Shown: positions 1 through 8,842 of the stretch, piece after piece
Position numbering within the stretch: position 1 is the first letter of the stretch
Layout of the letters: each line of letters starts with the position of its first letter
Assembly: GCF_020859565.1 (NCBI RefSeq)
Contig: NZ_JAJHUO010000006.1
Span: 1 to 64,000, forward strand
Direction: 5' to 3'
Source of the DNA: Saccharothrix luteola
GTDB lineage: Bacteria; Actinomycetota; Actinomycetes; Mycobacteriales; Pseudonocardiaceae
DNA length: 64,000 nt
The notes under the pieces: generated by a model
What the model was told of the DNA's origin: nothing
The model's database searches: none
The model's input: the letters and a program-made list of their open reading frames with translations, nothing else
Program-made: the position numbers and the translations under genes

Positions 1-226
1 GATCGCTCCGAACAACACTGACAAGTAATGTCAGTTGTCCAGTAACAATCTCAAAGGAAACCTCTTGACGAGGTTCATAAATTTACTGGCTATTCGGCAC
101 GCTGTTGAGTTCTCAAAGAACACGCGCTCACCGTAACTCACCGCCGTGAGGCGACTCGATCCGGGGCTGATGTTCGCCGCGCTCCGTTCCGGTCTCTCTC
201 CGGCCCGTTCCGCGCTGGCAGAGAGA
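1..226 (-). other. rRNA operon leader (pre-16S region); 16S lies beyond the left edge
   Basis: Read on the minus strand, this stretch carries the actinobacterial pre-rRNA leader hallmark TGTTCTTTGAGAACTCAACA, followed by an AT-richer segment leading off the window. The boxA-like TGTTCTTTGA (complement of 113-122) is the type of element used for NusB/NusG-dependent rRNA antitermination. No 16S sequence is present, so the mature rRNA must begin just left of position 1. The assignment rests on recognising the leader and on the strong promoter behind it. No credible protein is encoded here. Confidence 0.75.
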
Positions 227-255
227 AAGTTACACCCCGCCCAACGCGGAGACAA
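227..255 (-). promoter_or_regulatory. rRNA operon promoter
   Basis: On the minus strand a -35 TTGTCT (complement of 250-255) and a -10 TAACTT (227-232) are separated by exactly 17 nt. They sit about 105 nt upstream of the boxA-like element of the rRNA leader. The fit is that of a primary sigma factor promoter. Further rrn promoters could lie upstream between 256 and 336, but none is obvious there. Confidence 0.65.
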
Positions 256-336
256 ATCGGGGGTCCGGAGGCACGTCTGTGCAGGTAGTACCCCCTACGG
301 CGACCCTCAAACCGGATCACGTGTGATCGGGACCAC

Positions 337-1491
337 TCAGACCAGTTTTCCATGCGGCGTGGACGGCAGGTGCACGGCCACCGACAGCCCTCCGCCGGGC
401 ACCGCCATGGCGTGCGCCTGACCCTCGTGAGCTGCGACGGCGGCCCGCACGATGGACAGCCCGAGCCCGGTGCCGGTGCGGGCGGTCCGGTCGGTGCCAC
501 CCCGGCGGAACGGCTCGAACAGCTCCTCCACCCGGTCCGGAGCGATGACGGGCCCGGACGACGACACCCGCAGCAACGTCCACTCGGGCCCGCCTTCGGT
601 GCGCACCTCGATCCACCCACCGGGCAGGTTGTGCCGCACGGCGTTCTCCAGCAAGTTCCCCGCGATCCGCTCCAGCAACGCCGGGTCGCCCACGGCGGGC
701 GCCGGCGCCGTCACGAACGAGACCCGCAGCTGGCGCTCCTCCGCCTCCCCCCGCACGGCACGCCACGCGGACTCGACCACGGCGTTGAGGTCCACCGGCT
801 CGCGCACCGCCAACCCGAGCCCGTCCGTGCGCGCGAGCAGCAACAACGCGCTGACCAACTGCTCGGCGCGTTCCGTCGCGGCGCGCACCACCGCCGCCAT
901 GCGCCGCAGCTCCGCGTCGTCGGCGTCCGGGTCGGCGAGAGTGACGTCGAGCTCGGTCCGGATCACGGCCAACGGTGTGCGCAGCTCGTGGGAGGCGTTG
1001 GCGACGAACCGCCGTTGCGACTCGAACGCCGCCTGGAGCCGGTCGAGCATCTCGTCGAACGTGTCGGCCAGCTCGGCGACCTCGTCCCGAGGACCGGCCA
1101 GGCGCAGCCGCTCGCCGAGGGACTCGGCGGACAGCCGACGGGCCGCGTCGGTCACGTCGTGCACGGGCTGGAGCACGCGGCCGGTGATGGTCCACGCGAG
1201 CAGGGCCGCCGCGGCGACCACGCAGAGGAAGGCGATCGAGCCGGATCGCAGCACGTCGTCCCGTGCCTGTTCGCCGAGCAGGTCCATCAGCGCGTCGGCG
1301 CCGACTTCGCGGCCGTCCACGATCACGGTGCTGCCCTCGGCGAAGCGGGGCGAGGAGGCGATGACCCGGCCGACGAGCAGCCAGCCGAGCAGGAGCAGCA
1401 GGCCGCTGACGAACGCGACCAGTCCGGTCGCGAGGAGGGTGAGCCGCGTCCGCAGCCCGGGTCCGCGCCTGCGGGCCAGCTCAGAGTTCAG
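337..1491 (-). CDS. Sensor histidine kinase (HAMP, HisKA, HATPase)
   Basis: Membrane sensor kinase that should phosphorylate the response regulator encoded immediately upstream. Visible in order (numbered from position 1491) are a first membrane segment near residues 16-35, a short extracytoplasmic loop, a second membrane segment near 83-105, a HAMP linker, the H-box ASHELRTPLA with the phospho-acceptor His near 168, an N-box LLENAVRHN and a G-box GTGLGLSIV. No ATG, GTG or TTG occurs in frame between the upstream stop near 1573 and the GTG at 1326, yet the first membrane segment is encoded upstream of 1326. A CTG at 1491-1489, overlapping the end of the regulator gene by 11 nt, is the best start candidate. 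Starting at 1326 would remove the first membrane helix. The signal sensed is unknown. Confidence 0.85.
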   Translation of the reverse strand: MNSELARRRGPGLRTRLTLLATGLVAFVSGLLLLLGWLLVGRVIASSPRFAEGSTVIVDGREVGADALMDLLGEQARDDVLRSGSIAFLCVVAAAALLAWTITGRVLQPVHDVTDAARRLSAESLGERLRLAGPRDEVAELADTFDEMLDRLQAAFESQRRFVANASHELRTPLAVIRTELDVTLADPDADDAELRRMAAVVRAATERAEQLVSALLLLARTDGLGLAVREPVDLNAVVESAWRAVRGEAEERQLRVSFVTAPAPAVGDPALLERIAGNLLENAVRHNLPGGWIEVRTEGGPEWTLLRVSSSGPVIAPDRVEELFEPFRRGGTDRTARTGTGLGLSIVRAAVAAHEGQAHAMAVPGGGLSVAVHLPSTPHGKLV

Positions 1492-2158
1492 CGGAACCTG
1501 CCGTGGGCACGCGGTAGCCCGAGCCGACCACCGTGTCGATGATGCCCGGTTCGCCGAGCTTCTTGCGCAGCGTCATCACGGTGACGCGGACGGTCGTGGT
1601 GAACGGGTCGGCGTTCTCATCCCACACGCGTTCCAGCAGCTCCTCGCTGGAGACCACCGAGCCCTTGGCGGCCAGCAGCACCTCCAGCACGCCGAACTCC
1701 TTGCGGGTCAGGTCGACGGGCTGGCCGGCGCGCCGCACCGTGCGGCGGGCCGGGTCGAGCTCGACGTCGCGAGCGGTCAGCAGCGGCGGGGTGGCCGGGG
1801 TGGCGCGGCGGGCGAGGGCCCGGACGCGGGCGACCAGCTCGGGAAAGGCGAACGGCTTGGCCAGGTAGTCGTCGGCGCCGAGGGACAGGCCCGCGACGCG
1901 GTCGTCCACGCCGGCGCTGGCGGTGAGCATCATGACCCTGGTCAGGGCGCCTGAGCTGAGGATCTCCTTGCAAAGCTCGTCGCCGGACATGCCGGGTAGG
2001 TCGCGGTCGAGCACGACCACGTCGTACCGGGTCACGGTCGACTTCTCATGGCCGGTCTCGCCGTCGTAGGCGACGTCGACCGCCATGCCTTCGCGCCGCA
2101 GGCCACGCGCGATCGCGTCGGCCAACGGCACCTCGTCCTCGACTACCAGGATCCGCAC
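1481..2158 (-). CDS. OmpR/PhoB-family response regulator
   Basis: DNA-binding response regulator of 225 residues, partner of the overlapping histidine kinase. The receiver domain shows the acidic pair E7/D8 and the phospho-acceptor D51 in VVVLDRDLPGMSG, followed by the T and K switch positions. The C-terminal half is a winged helix with the motif VTVMTLRKKLGEPGIIDTV. The start is a GTG at 2158 with no clear ribosome-binding site in front. The gene lies downstream of the SPFH gene on the same strand, but 365 nt separate them, so an independent promoter is likely. Targets cannot be read from the sequence. Confidence 0.93.
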   Translation of the reverse strand: MRILVVEDEVPLADAIARGLRREGMAVDVAYDGETGHEKSTVTRYDVVVLDRDLPGMSGDELCKEILSSGALTRVMMLTASAGVDDRVAGLSLGADDYLAKPFAFPELVARVRALARRATPATPPLLTARDVELDPARRTVRRAGQPVDLTRKEFGVLEVLLAAKGSVVSSEELLERVWDENADPFTTTVRVTVMTLRKKLGEPGIIDTVVGSGYRVPTAGSAEL

Positions 2159-2523
2159 CCCACAAAGGTGCCACAGATCCCTGAGAAGGTGCTTAGCGTG
2201 AAGCTGTCGGTCGGCTGTTGAGGTGCTGTCGACGGTTGGACGAGGCGCGGGTGAAAGATCAGAAGAGTCCTCGCCGGACTGGCAGATCAGCAGGATGACC
2301 CCGGGTTGGTGGTTATGCGCCGGGTCCGTTGTTGGTCGGGTTGCGTGTCATCCCACCGACCTCCCTACGGGCTACCAGACGTATCAAGGGGGCGGTCATC
2401 AGTGCACGACCGGGTAGGGGACGCACAGCCCCCTTGACACGCGCGGTAGGGCGGAGCCAGGTCGGCGGGATGACACGAAGCCCTCCCTTTGGGAGGGCGA
2501 CGGCGTGCCAGTGGACCGGTGGG
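2159..2523. other. Non-coding stretch between regulator and SPFH genes
   Basis: A gap of 365 nt with no convincing gene. It holds the response-regulator promoter region (left part) and, at 2344-2477, a large imperfect inverted repeat listed separately. Short open frames here have no recognisable product or ribosome-binding site. Confidence 0.6.
2344..2477. repeat. 50-bp imperfect inverted repeat with 34-nt spacer
   Basis: Left arm 2344-2393 and right arm 2428-2477 are reverse complements at 40 of 50 positions. Each arm, read away from the spacer, starts CCCCCTTGA, contains GGTAG near its middle and ends GGTCGG(T/C)GGGATGACACG. The mismatches are clustered in the middle of the arms while both ends are perfectly kept (first 11 and last 10 positions). 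This looks more like two diverging copies of one element placed head to head than a simple terminator. It sits downstream of the SPFH gene and upstream of the response regulator. It could be a MITE-like or REP-like element, or a strong RNA hairpin. Confidence 0.8.
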
Positions 2524-3156
2524 TTAGCGGTTGCGTTCGACGACGACGGTGTTGGCGGATTGCAGGGCGCGTAGTTGGAGCAGGGCGGGGTGGTCTTCGG
2601 CCAGGCGGGCGGCGTTGAGGAGGGTGCGCAGCGCCGCTGTCTCGCCGCGGGCGCGTTCGAGGGACGCTCGGGCTTCCGAGCGGGCCAGGAGTTCGGCCAG
2701 GGCGGCTTTGCGGAGTTCGGTGGGCATGACGACGTCGCGGACGGCCACTTCGCGCAGGTCGATGCCCAGGTCGGCGGCGCGGGGGGCGACGGCGGCGAGG
2801 ATCTCGGCGGCGATGGCCTGGCGTGCCGGGTCGACCTCGTCGTGGGCGCGGGTCAGCACGGCGGTGCGCAGCGCGATCTGGGTGGCGAGGTGGAGTTCGA
2901 CCTCGGGGGTGGCGGCGGCCTGGACGTGCTGGGCGGGGTCGGAGATTGCCCACACCAGGACGAGCGTGACGCGGATCAGGACGCCGTCGGAGGTCGGGAT
3001 GTCCTGCCAGCCGGGGGTTTGGGACCGGGGGCGGACGTCGAGGTAGCGGACCTGGTGGCGGAAGCTGCGGCGGTGGCGACCCGGGTCGAGGACCTCGACC
3101 AGTTTGCCGTGCCTGAAGACCACGCCGCGTTCCCACGGCATGAGTGTGTGCTTCAC
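2524..3156 (-). CDS. SPFH/band-7 (slipin/stomatin-like) protein without membrane anchor
   Basis: A 210-residue SPFH-domain protein. The recognisable slipin pattern includes an early GVVFRHGKLVEVLDPGRHR segment, ...SDGVLIRVTLVLVWAISDP, a block of paired charged residues and a helical C-terminal part rich in Ala/Glu/Arg. Family members scaffold membrane microdomains, but most have an N-terminal hydrophobic hairpin that is missing here, so the protein may associate peripherally. The GTG at 3156 is chosen because AGGAGGAGG lies 4-5 nt upstream and the SPFH similarity begins there. The gene lies downstream of dxs on the same strand across about 230 nt. Its function here is not known. Confidence 0.8.
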   Translation of the reverse strand: MKHTLMPWERGVVFRHGKLVEVLDPGRHRRSFRHQVRYLDVRPRSQTPGWQDIPTSDGVLIRVTLVLVWAISDPAQHVQAAATPEVELHLATQIALRTAVLTRAHDEVDPARQAIAAEILAAVAPRAADLGIDLREVAVRDVVMPTELRKAALAELLARSEARASLERARGETAALRTLLNAARLAEDHPALLQLRALQSANTVVVERNR

Positions 3157-3386
3157 CGGTCCTCCTCCTGCGTTGCGCGGACCGCGACCCCGGCCTTGGG
3201 GCGGTGGGCGGGAGCACGGGGCTCGCAGGGCCCTGCGCCCCGTGGTCGGCCGGGGTCGCGGCTTGGGTGTCGCAACCCGCCGCGTTGGCAACGCGCCTCT
3301 CTGAAAGGTCGCCCGGCTGTGATCGCGGGACTCGGGTTCGGCAGTGCCGTCCGAGCCGCTGACCGGGCGGGAGGAGGGTAACCGGG

Positions 3387-5294
3387 CTACTTCCGGACCG
3401 TCGCGCCCATTTCCGCGGGCTCGCCGGCGACGACCCACTCGGTGATGCGGCGGGAGACGTCCTGGGCGGTCAGGCCGATGTCGGAGAGGACCTCGGCGCG
3501 TTCGCCGTGCTCCTGGAACGCCTGGGGGATGGCCAGGTCCCGGAGCGGGGTGTCGACGGAGGCGTCGCGGAGGGCGGCGGCCAGCGTCCAGCCGAAGCCG
3601 CCGTGGCGGCCGTTGTCCTCGACGGTGACGACCAGGCGGTGGTCGGCGGCGAGGGCGACCAGGTCGTCCGAGACCGGGAAGACCCAGCGGGGGTCCACGA
3701 CGGTGACGCCGATGCCCTGGTCGGCGAGGCGTTGGGCGGCGGCCAGGCCGAGTTCGCCGAACGCGCCCACGGTGACCAGGAGGACGTCGGAGCCGGAGCG
3801 GTGCAGGACGTCGACCGTGCCGATGCGTTCGAGGGCCGGCAGGTCGGGGCCCACCGAGGCCTTCGGGTAGCGGATGACGGAGGGTCCGTCGGAGATGCGG
3901 ACGGCTTCGCGGAGTTCTTCGCGCAGCGTGGCGGCGTCGCGTGGGGCGGCCACGTGGATGCCGGGGATGAGGCCGCAGATGGACAGGTCCCACATGCCGT
4001 GGTGGGAGGCGCCGTCCGGGCCGGTGATGCCGGCGCGGTCGAGGACGACGGTGACGCCCTGCTTGTGCATGGCGACGTCCAGCAGGAGCTGGTCGAACGC
4101 GCGGTTGAGGAACGTGGCGTAGATCGCGACGACCGGGTGCATGCCGCCCATGGCGAGGCCGGCGGCGGAGGTCATGGCGTGCTGTTCGGCGATGCCGACG
4201 TCGAAGCAGCGCTCCGGGTAGAGGCCGGCGAACTTGTCCAGGCCTGTCGGGCCGCGCATGGCGGCGGTGATGGCGACCAGGTCGGGGCGTTCGCCGCCGA
4301 GGGTGGCCATTTCGTCGGCGAAGACGTGGGTCCACGTGCGCTTGGACGGGCCGATGTTCTCGCCGGTGATCGGGTCGATGACGCCGGTGGCGTGCATCTG
4401 GTCGGCTTCGTGGTTCTCGGCGGGCGCGAAGCCGTTGCCCTTGCGGGTGACGGTGTGGACGATCACGGGGCCGCCGAAGGACTTGGCGCGGCGCAGGGCC
4501 GATTCCAGCACGGCGTGGTCGTGGCCGTCGACGGGGCCGATGTACTTGAGGCCGAGGTCTTCGAACATGGCCTGCGGGCTGAGGGCGTCCTTGATGCCGC
4601 GCTTGGCGGCGTGCAGGGCGGCGTAGACGGGCTTGCCGACGATCGGGGTGCCCTGCAGGGCGTTCTTGCCGCGCTCCAGGGCCCGTTCGTAGCCGGGCTG
4701 CAGGCGCAGCGACGAGAGGTGGTCGGCCAGTCCGCCGATGGTGGGCGAGTAGGAGCGGCCGTTGTCGTTGACCACGATGACGACGGGTCGGTCCGTGCCG
4801 GAGGCGATGTTGTTGAGGGCTTCCCAGCACATGCCGCCGGTGAGCGCGCCGTCGCCGACGACCGCGACGACGTGCCGCCGCTGGCCGCCGAGCTGGTAGG
4901 CCTTGGCCAGGCCGTCGGCGTAGGACAGGGCGGTCGAGGCGTGGCTGTTCTCCTCGACGTCGTGCTCGCTCTCGGCCCGGGAGGGGTAGCCGGACAGGCC
5001 GCCCTTCTGGCGGAGCGTGTCGAAGCCGTCGCGGCGGCCGGTGAGGATCTTGTGGACGTAGCTCTGGTGACCGGTGTCGAAGACCACCGAGTCGTGCGGT
5101 GAGTCGAAGACCCGGTGCACGGCCATGGTCAGCTCGACGACACCGAGGTTCGGACCGAGGTGCCCGCCGGTCCGGGAGACTTTGTCGACCAGGAAACGCC
5201 GGATCTCGTCGGCGAGCACGGGCAGCTCGTCAGGTCCCAGCCGTTTCAGCTCCGCCGGTCCGTGCACGGATTCCAGCAGCGTCACTCGCTCCAC
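3387..5294 (-). CDS. dxs: 1-deoxy-D-xylulose-5-phosphate synthase
   Basis: Thiamine-diphosphate enzyme joining pyruvate and glyceraldehyde-3-phosphate to make DXP, the entry step of the MEP isoprenoid pathway. The 635-residue length is normal. Visible landmarks are [18 protein letters not shown] near the N-terminus, the ThDP-binding [16 protein letters not shown], the [17 protein letters not shown] segment and the C-terminal transketolase domain. The start may be GTG at 5294 or the GTG three codons later (5285), which gives the more typical beginning [10 protein letters not shown]. Neighbourhood with the TrmA-type methyltransferase, APC permease and ceoBC matches the dxs1 region of mycobacteria. 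Confidence 0.97.
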   Translation of the reverse strand: MERVTLLESVHGPAELKRLGPDELPVLADEIRRFLVDKVSRTGGHLGPNLGVVELTMAVHRVFDSPHDSVVFDTGHQSYVHKILTGRRDGFDTLRQKGGLSGYPSRAESEHDVEENSHASTALSYADGLAKAYQLGGQRRHVVAVVGDGALTGGMCWEALNNIASGTDRPVVIVVNDNGRSYSPTIGGLADHLSSLRLQPGYERALERGKNALQGTPIVGKPVYAALHAAKRGIKDALSPQAMFEDLGLKYIGPVDGHDHAVLESALRRAKSFGGPVIVHTVTRKGNGFAPAENHEADQMHATGVIDPITGENIGPSKRTWTHVFADEMATLGGERPDLVAITAAMRGPTGLDKFAGLYPERCFDVGIAEQHAMTSAAGLAMGGMHPVVAIYATFLNRAFDQLLLDVAMHKQGVTVVLDRAGITGPDGASHHGMWDLSICGLIPGIHVAAPRDAATLREELREAVRISDGPSVIRYPKASVGPDLPALERIGTVDVLHRSGSDVLLVTVGAFGELGLAAAQRLADQGIGVTVVDPRWVFPVSDDLVALAADHRLVVTVEDNGRHGGFGWTLAAALRDASVDTPLRDLAIPQAFQEHGERAEVLSDIGLTAQDVSRRITEWVVAGEPAEMGATVRK

Positions 5295-5342
5295 CTCGCC
5301 CTGTGGTTCGGGTCCCCGATTCGTCCGGTCAGTCTACGGACC

Positions 5343-5360
5343 ACAGGCTGAGACGCCTGT
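5343..5360 (-). terminator. Short hairpin at the end of the RNA methyltransferase gene
   Basis: ACAGGC (5343-5348) and GCCTGT (5355-5360) form a 6-bp stem with a 6-nt loop, touching the stop codon of the minus-strand gene. There is no U-run, so its action as a terminator is only possible. Confidence 0.3.
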
Positions 5361-6589
5361 CAGCGTGCGGGCGTCAGCAGGGCGATGCATTCCACGTGGT
5401 GGGTCATCGGGAACGCGTCGAAGGCCCTGAGCTGGGCCAACTCGTAGCCGTGCTGGGCGAACGCGGCGATGTCGCGGGCCAGGGCTGCGGGGTCGCACGC
5501 GACGTAGACCACACGAGCGGGTCGGCTGCGGGCGATCGCGGTCACCACGACCTTGCCCGCGCCCTTGCGCGGCGGGTCGAGGACCACGACGTCGGGCGGC
5601 TGGTCGGTGAAGTCGGGTGTCTCGAGCACGGCTTCGGTGCGGCCCGTGTGCCAGCTGATCTGCGGCTGGTCGGAGAGGTTGAGCCGACCGTCGGCGACGG
5701 CGCCGTACGACGACTCGACCACGGCGACGGAGCCGCGGTGGCCGACCTGCTCGGCGAGCACGGAGGCGAACAGGCCGACGCCGCCGTAGAGGTCCCAGGC
5801 GCGGTCGCCGGGGCGGCAGTCGGCCCAGTCGCCGACGACCTTGGCGAAGGTGTCCGCGGCGGCCGGGTGGACCTGCCAGAAGCCGTCCGCGCGGAGGTTC
5901 CACGTGCGGCCGGCGGCCAGTTCGGTGGCCGTGCCGCTGCCTTGCCGCAGGCGGGAGGGGCCGGGGACGGGGCGTCCCCGGCGGATGATCGGCGGACCGA
6001 TCTCGGTGACGTGCGTCCGGCCGCCCGCGTCGCGGGTGACGACCAGCTCGGACTTCGGCGGCCACGTGCGGTCGACCACGTCGTCCAGGGCGCCGGGGAC
6101 GGCGATCACGCAGTCGTCCACGGGGACGACCTGGTGGCTGCGGTGGGCGCGGAAGCCGGGGCGGCCGTCCGGGCCGACGGCCATGCGCATCCGGGTGCGC
6201 CAGTCCTCCGGGCCGCCGGGCAGGTCCTCGACGATGACCTCCCAGTCGAGCTTGGCCAGGCGGTGCAGCTGCTCGCTGACCACGGCGGCCTTCAGCTCGC
6301 GCTGGGCCTGCCACGACGCGTGCTGCCAGTCGCAGCCGCCGCAGAGGCCGGGACCGGCGAACGGGCACGGCGCCTGCACGCGGTCCGGTGAGGCCTCCAG
6401 CACCTCGACGGCGTCGCCGCGGCAGAACGAGCCGCCGGTGTCCTCGGTGATCCGCACGACCACCCGTTCGCCGGGCAGTGCGTGCCGGACGAACACGACG
6501 CGGCCCTCGTGCCGGGCCACGCAGTGCCCGCCGTGGGCGACCGCGCCGACCTCGACCTCGATCAGCCGCTGCTTCCAGGTCGCCGTCAC
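5360..6589 (-). CDS. TrmA/RlmD-family 23S rRNA or tRNA (uracil-5-)-methyltransferase
   Basis: SAM-dependent RNA m5U methyltransferase of 409 residues. An N-terminal TRAM domain is followed by an Fe-S cysteine cluster (C75, C83, C86 in the segment APCPFAGPGLCGGCDWQHA). The C-terminal methyltransferase core has GGVGLFASVLA for SAM, DPPRKGAGK, and the catalytic-loop cysteine in VYVACDPAALARD. The target base (rRNA or tRNA) cannot be told from sequence. The GTG start at 6589 overlaps the stop of the upstream permease gene by 4 nt (GTGA), indicating translational coupling. The ortholog in M. tuberculosis (Rv2689c) has the same neighbours. Confidence 0.9.
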   Translation of the reverse strand: MTATWKQRLIEVEVGAVAHGGHCVARHEGRVVFVRHALPGERVVVRITEDTGGSFCRGDAVEVLEASPDRVQAPCPFAGPGLCGGCDWQHASWQAQRELKAAVVSEQLHRLAKLDWEVIVEDLPGGPEDWRTRMRMAVGPDGRPGFRAHRSHQVVPVDDCVIAVPGALDDVVDRTWPPKSELVVTRDAGGRTHVTEIGPPIIRRGRPVPGPSRLRQGSGTATELAAGRTWNLRADGFWQVHPAAADTFAKVVGDWADCRPGDRAWDLYGGVGLFASVLAEQVGHRGSVAVVESSYGAVADGRLNLSDQPQISWHTGRTEAVLETPDFTDQPPDVVVLDPPRKGAGKVVVTAIARSRPARVVYVACDPAALARDIAAFAQHGYELAQLRAFDAFPMTHHVECIALLTPAR

Positions 6590-8595
6590 TTGCCGTCCTT
6601 GTCTTGGCCGCGCTTGTCGAGGCCGCGCCGGATCGCGCCGGGCGCGACCACGTCGTCCTTGTCGGTCACCTTCGAGGATGAGGCCAGCTGCCAGGGCACG
6701 CTCGTCACCATCACGCCCGGCTGGAACAGCAGCCTGCCCTTGAGCCGCAGCGCGCTCTGGTTGTGCAGGAACTGCTCCCACCAGTGGCCCACCACGTACT
6801 CCGGGATGAACACGGTGACCACGTCGCGCGGGTTGTCCGTGCGGACCCGCTTGACGTAGTCCAGGACCGGTTTGGTGATCTCGCGGTAGGGCGACTCGAT
6901 CACCTTCAGCGGCACCTTGAAGTTCTCCTTCTCCCATTCCCGCACCAGGCGGCGGGTGTCGCCGTCGTCCACGTTGACGGTGACCGCCTCCAGCATGTCG
7001 GGCCGGGTCGCCTTCGCGTACGCCAGGGCCCGCAGGGTCGGCATGTGGAGCTTGGAGACCAGCACCATGGCGTGGTTGCGGGCGGGCAGCAGCTTCTGCC
7101 GCTCCTGCTGGCGCAGTTCCTCGGCGACCCGGTCGTAGTGCCTGCGGATCGCCGTCATCAGGGCGTAGAGGGCGGCCATCGCGGCGATGGCGATCCACGC
7201 GCCGTGGGTGAACTTCGTGATCAGCACGACGACCAGCACGGAGGCCGTGAGCGCGAGGCCGAAGGCGTTGATCGACTGCGACCGGCGCATCCGGCGGCGG
7301 GCGTTCGGGTCGGTCTCGGTCTCGAGCAGCCGGTTCCAGTGCCGGACCATGCCGGTCTGGCTCATCGTGAACGACACGAACACGCCCACGATGTAGAGCT
7401 GGATGAGCTTGGTGACCTCGGCGTCGAACGCGATGACCAGCACGATCGCCGCGCCGGCGAGGAACACGATGCCGTTGCTGAACGCGAGCCGGTCGCCGCG
7501 GGTGTGCAGCTGGCGTGGCAGGTAGCGGTCCTGGGCGAGGATCGAGCCGAGCACCGGGAAGCCGTTGAACGCGGTGTTCGCGGCCAGGACGAGGATCAGC
7601 GCGGTGACCGCGGTGATGAAGAAGAAGCCGACCGGGAAGCCCTCGAACACCGCGCCCGCGATCTGGGCGACCATCGTCTTCTGCTCGTAGCCCTCGGGCG
7701 CGTTGACCAGCTGGTGCGCCGGGTCCCCGGCCATCTTCACGCCGGTGAGCTGGGCCAGCACGATCAGGCCCATCAGCATCGTGACCGCGATCAGGCCCAT
7801 CATGAGCAGCGTGGTCGCCGCGTTGCGCGACTTCGGCTTGCGGAACGCCGGCACGCCGTTGCTGATCGCCTCCACGCCCGTGAGCGCCGCGCTGCCGGAC
7901 GAGAAGGCGCGCAGGACGAGGAACACGAACGCCAGGCCCATGAGGTGGTCGTCCCCGGCCCGCAGCTCCAGGCCCGCGCTCTCGGCGCGCATCTCGTCGC
8001 CCAGGACGAGGCCGCGGAACAGGCCGTAGCCGATCATGAACAGGACACCGACCATGAACGCGTAGGTCGGGATGGCGAACGCGCTGCCGGACTCGCGGAT
8101 GCCGCGCAGGTTGACGGCGGTGAGCAGGACGATCGCGGCGACCGCGAACTCGGCCTTGTGGGTGGCGACGAACGGGATGGCCGAGCCGATGTTCGCCGCC
8201 GCCGCCGAGATCGAGACGGCGACCGTGAGGATGTAGTCGACGAGCAGGGCGCTCGCCACGGTGAGGCCCGCTCTGCGGCCGAGGTTGACCGTGGCGACCT
8301 CGTAGTCGCCGCCGCCGGACGGGTAGGCGTGCACGTTCTGCCGGTAGCTCGCGACCACCGTGAGCATCACGACGACCACCGCCACGCCGACCCACGGGGC
8401 CAGCGCGTAAGCCGACAGGCCCGCCACCGACAGCACGAGGAAGATCTCCTCGGGCGCGTAGGCCACGCTCGACATCGCGTCCGAGGCGAACACCGGCAGG
8501 GCGATGCGCTTGGGCAGCAGCGTGTGGGCTAGGCGATCGCTGCGGAAGGGCCTGCCGACGAGGAGGCGCTTGGCCGCGGTTGCGAGCTTGGACAC
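6586..8595 (-). CDS. APC-superfamily amino-acid/cation permease
   Basis: Integral membrane transporter of about 669 residues with roughly twelve hydrophobic helices (LPVFASDAMSSVAYAPEEI at the start of the core, then ASYRQNVHAYPSGGGDY) and a long hydrophilic C-terminal domain from about residue 480. It corresponds to Rv2690c and to KUP/APC-like permeases found beside trkA genes. The GTG at 8595 (VSKLATAAKRLL) is preferred over upstream codons, whose translation is Pro/Arg-rich. The divergently transcribed ceoB/ceoC pair encodes cytosolic NAD-binding K+-transport proteins, so this permease may take part in K+ or amino-acid transport gated by them. That coupling is inferred from context. Confidence 0.88.
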   Translation of the reverse strand: MSKLATAAKRLLVGRPFRSDRLAHTLLPKRIALPVFASDAMSSVAYAPEEIFLVLSVAGLSAYALAPWVGVAVVVVMLTVVASYRQNVHAYPSGGGDYEVATVNLGRRAGLTVASALLVDYILTVAVSISAAAANIGSAIPFVATHKAEFAVAAIVLLTAVNLRGIRESGSAFAIPTYAFMVGVLFMIGYGLFRGLVLGDEMRAESAGLELRAGDDHLMGLAFVFLVLRAFSSGSAALTGVEAISNGVPAFRKPKSRNAATTLLMMGLIAVTMLMGLIVLAQLTGVKMAGDPAHQLVNAPEGYEQKTMVAQIAGAVFEGFPVGFFFITAVTALILVLAANTAFNGFPVLGSILAQDRYLPRQLHTRGDRLAFSNGIVFLAGAAIVLVIAFDAEVTKLIQLYIVGVFVSFTMSQTGMVRHWNRLLETETDPNARRRMRRSQSINAFGLALTASVLVVVLITKFTHGAWIAIAAMAALYALMTAIRRHYDRVAEELRQQERQKLLPARNHAMVLVSKLHMPTLRALAYAKATRPDMLEAVTVNVDDGDTRRLVREWEKENFKVPLKVIESPYREITKPVLDYVKRVRTDNPRDVVTVFIPEYVVGHWWEQFLHNQSALRLKGRLLFQPGVMVTSVPWQLASSSKVTDKDDVVAPGAIRRGLDKRGQDKDGK

Positions 8596-8842
8596 GGGTC
8601 GAGAGCGTAAGGGGTGGTGACCGGGCGGGCGTGGTCGTCCGGTCGGCACCGGGTCGCTTGTGACGTGCGTCGCGGGCCCGGGCGGCGGCTTGAACGGGTG
8701 GTCACGTGCGTGGCCGGCGAGTTGTTCGCTCAGGTGTTCGAGGCGTTGGGCTGTGCGGGGGCCGCCCGGTCCGGGACGCACCGGTCTCGTTCACTGATCA
8801 GGGGCGGTAGGTTCTCCGTAAGCGTCGTTCGGGGAGGCTTTC

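Noticed and set aside
2223..2574. Small plus-strand frames around the 50-bp inverted repeat
   Set aside because: They cross the inverted repeat and the SPFH 3' end, lack a convincing ribosome-binding site and resemble no family.
3157..4830. Minus-strand extension of the SPFH frame upstream into dxs
   Set aside because: The translated extension is Arg/Pro-rich and overlaps dxs in another frame; SPFH similarity and an AGGAGGAGG site begin at 3156.
3507..5102. Plus-strand frame of about 530 codons opposite dxs
   Set aside because: Antisense shadow; Gly/Val/Asp-rich with no domain, while dxs on the minus strand is unambiguous.
6763..8532. Plus-strand frame of about 590 codons opposite the APC permease
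   Set aside because: His/Arg/Asp-rich antisense shadow without a ribosome-binding site.
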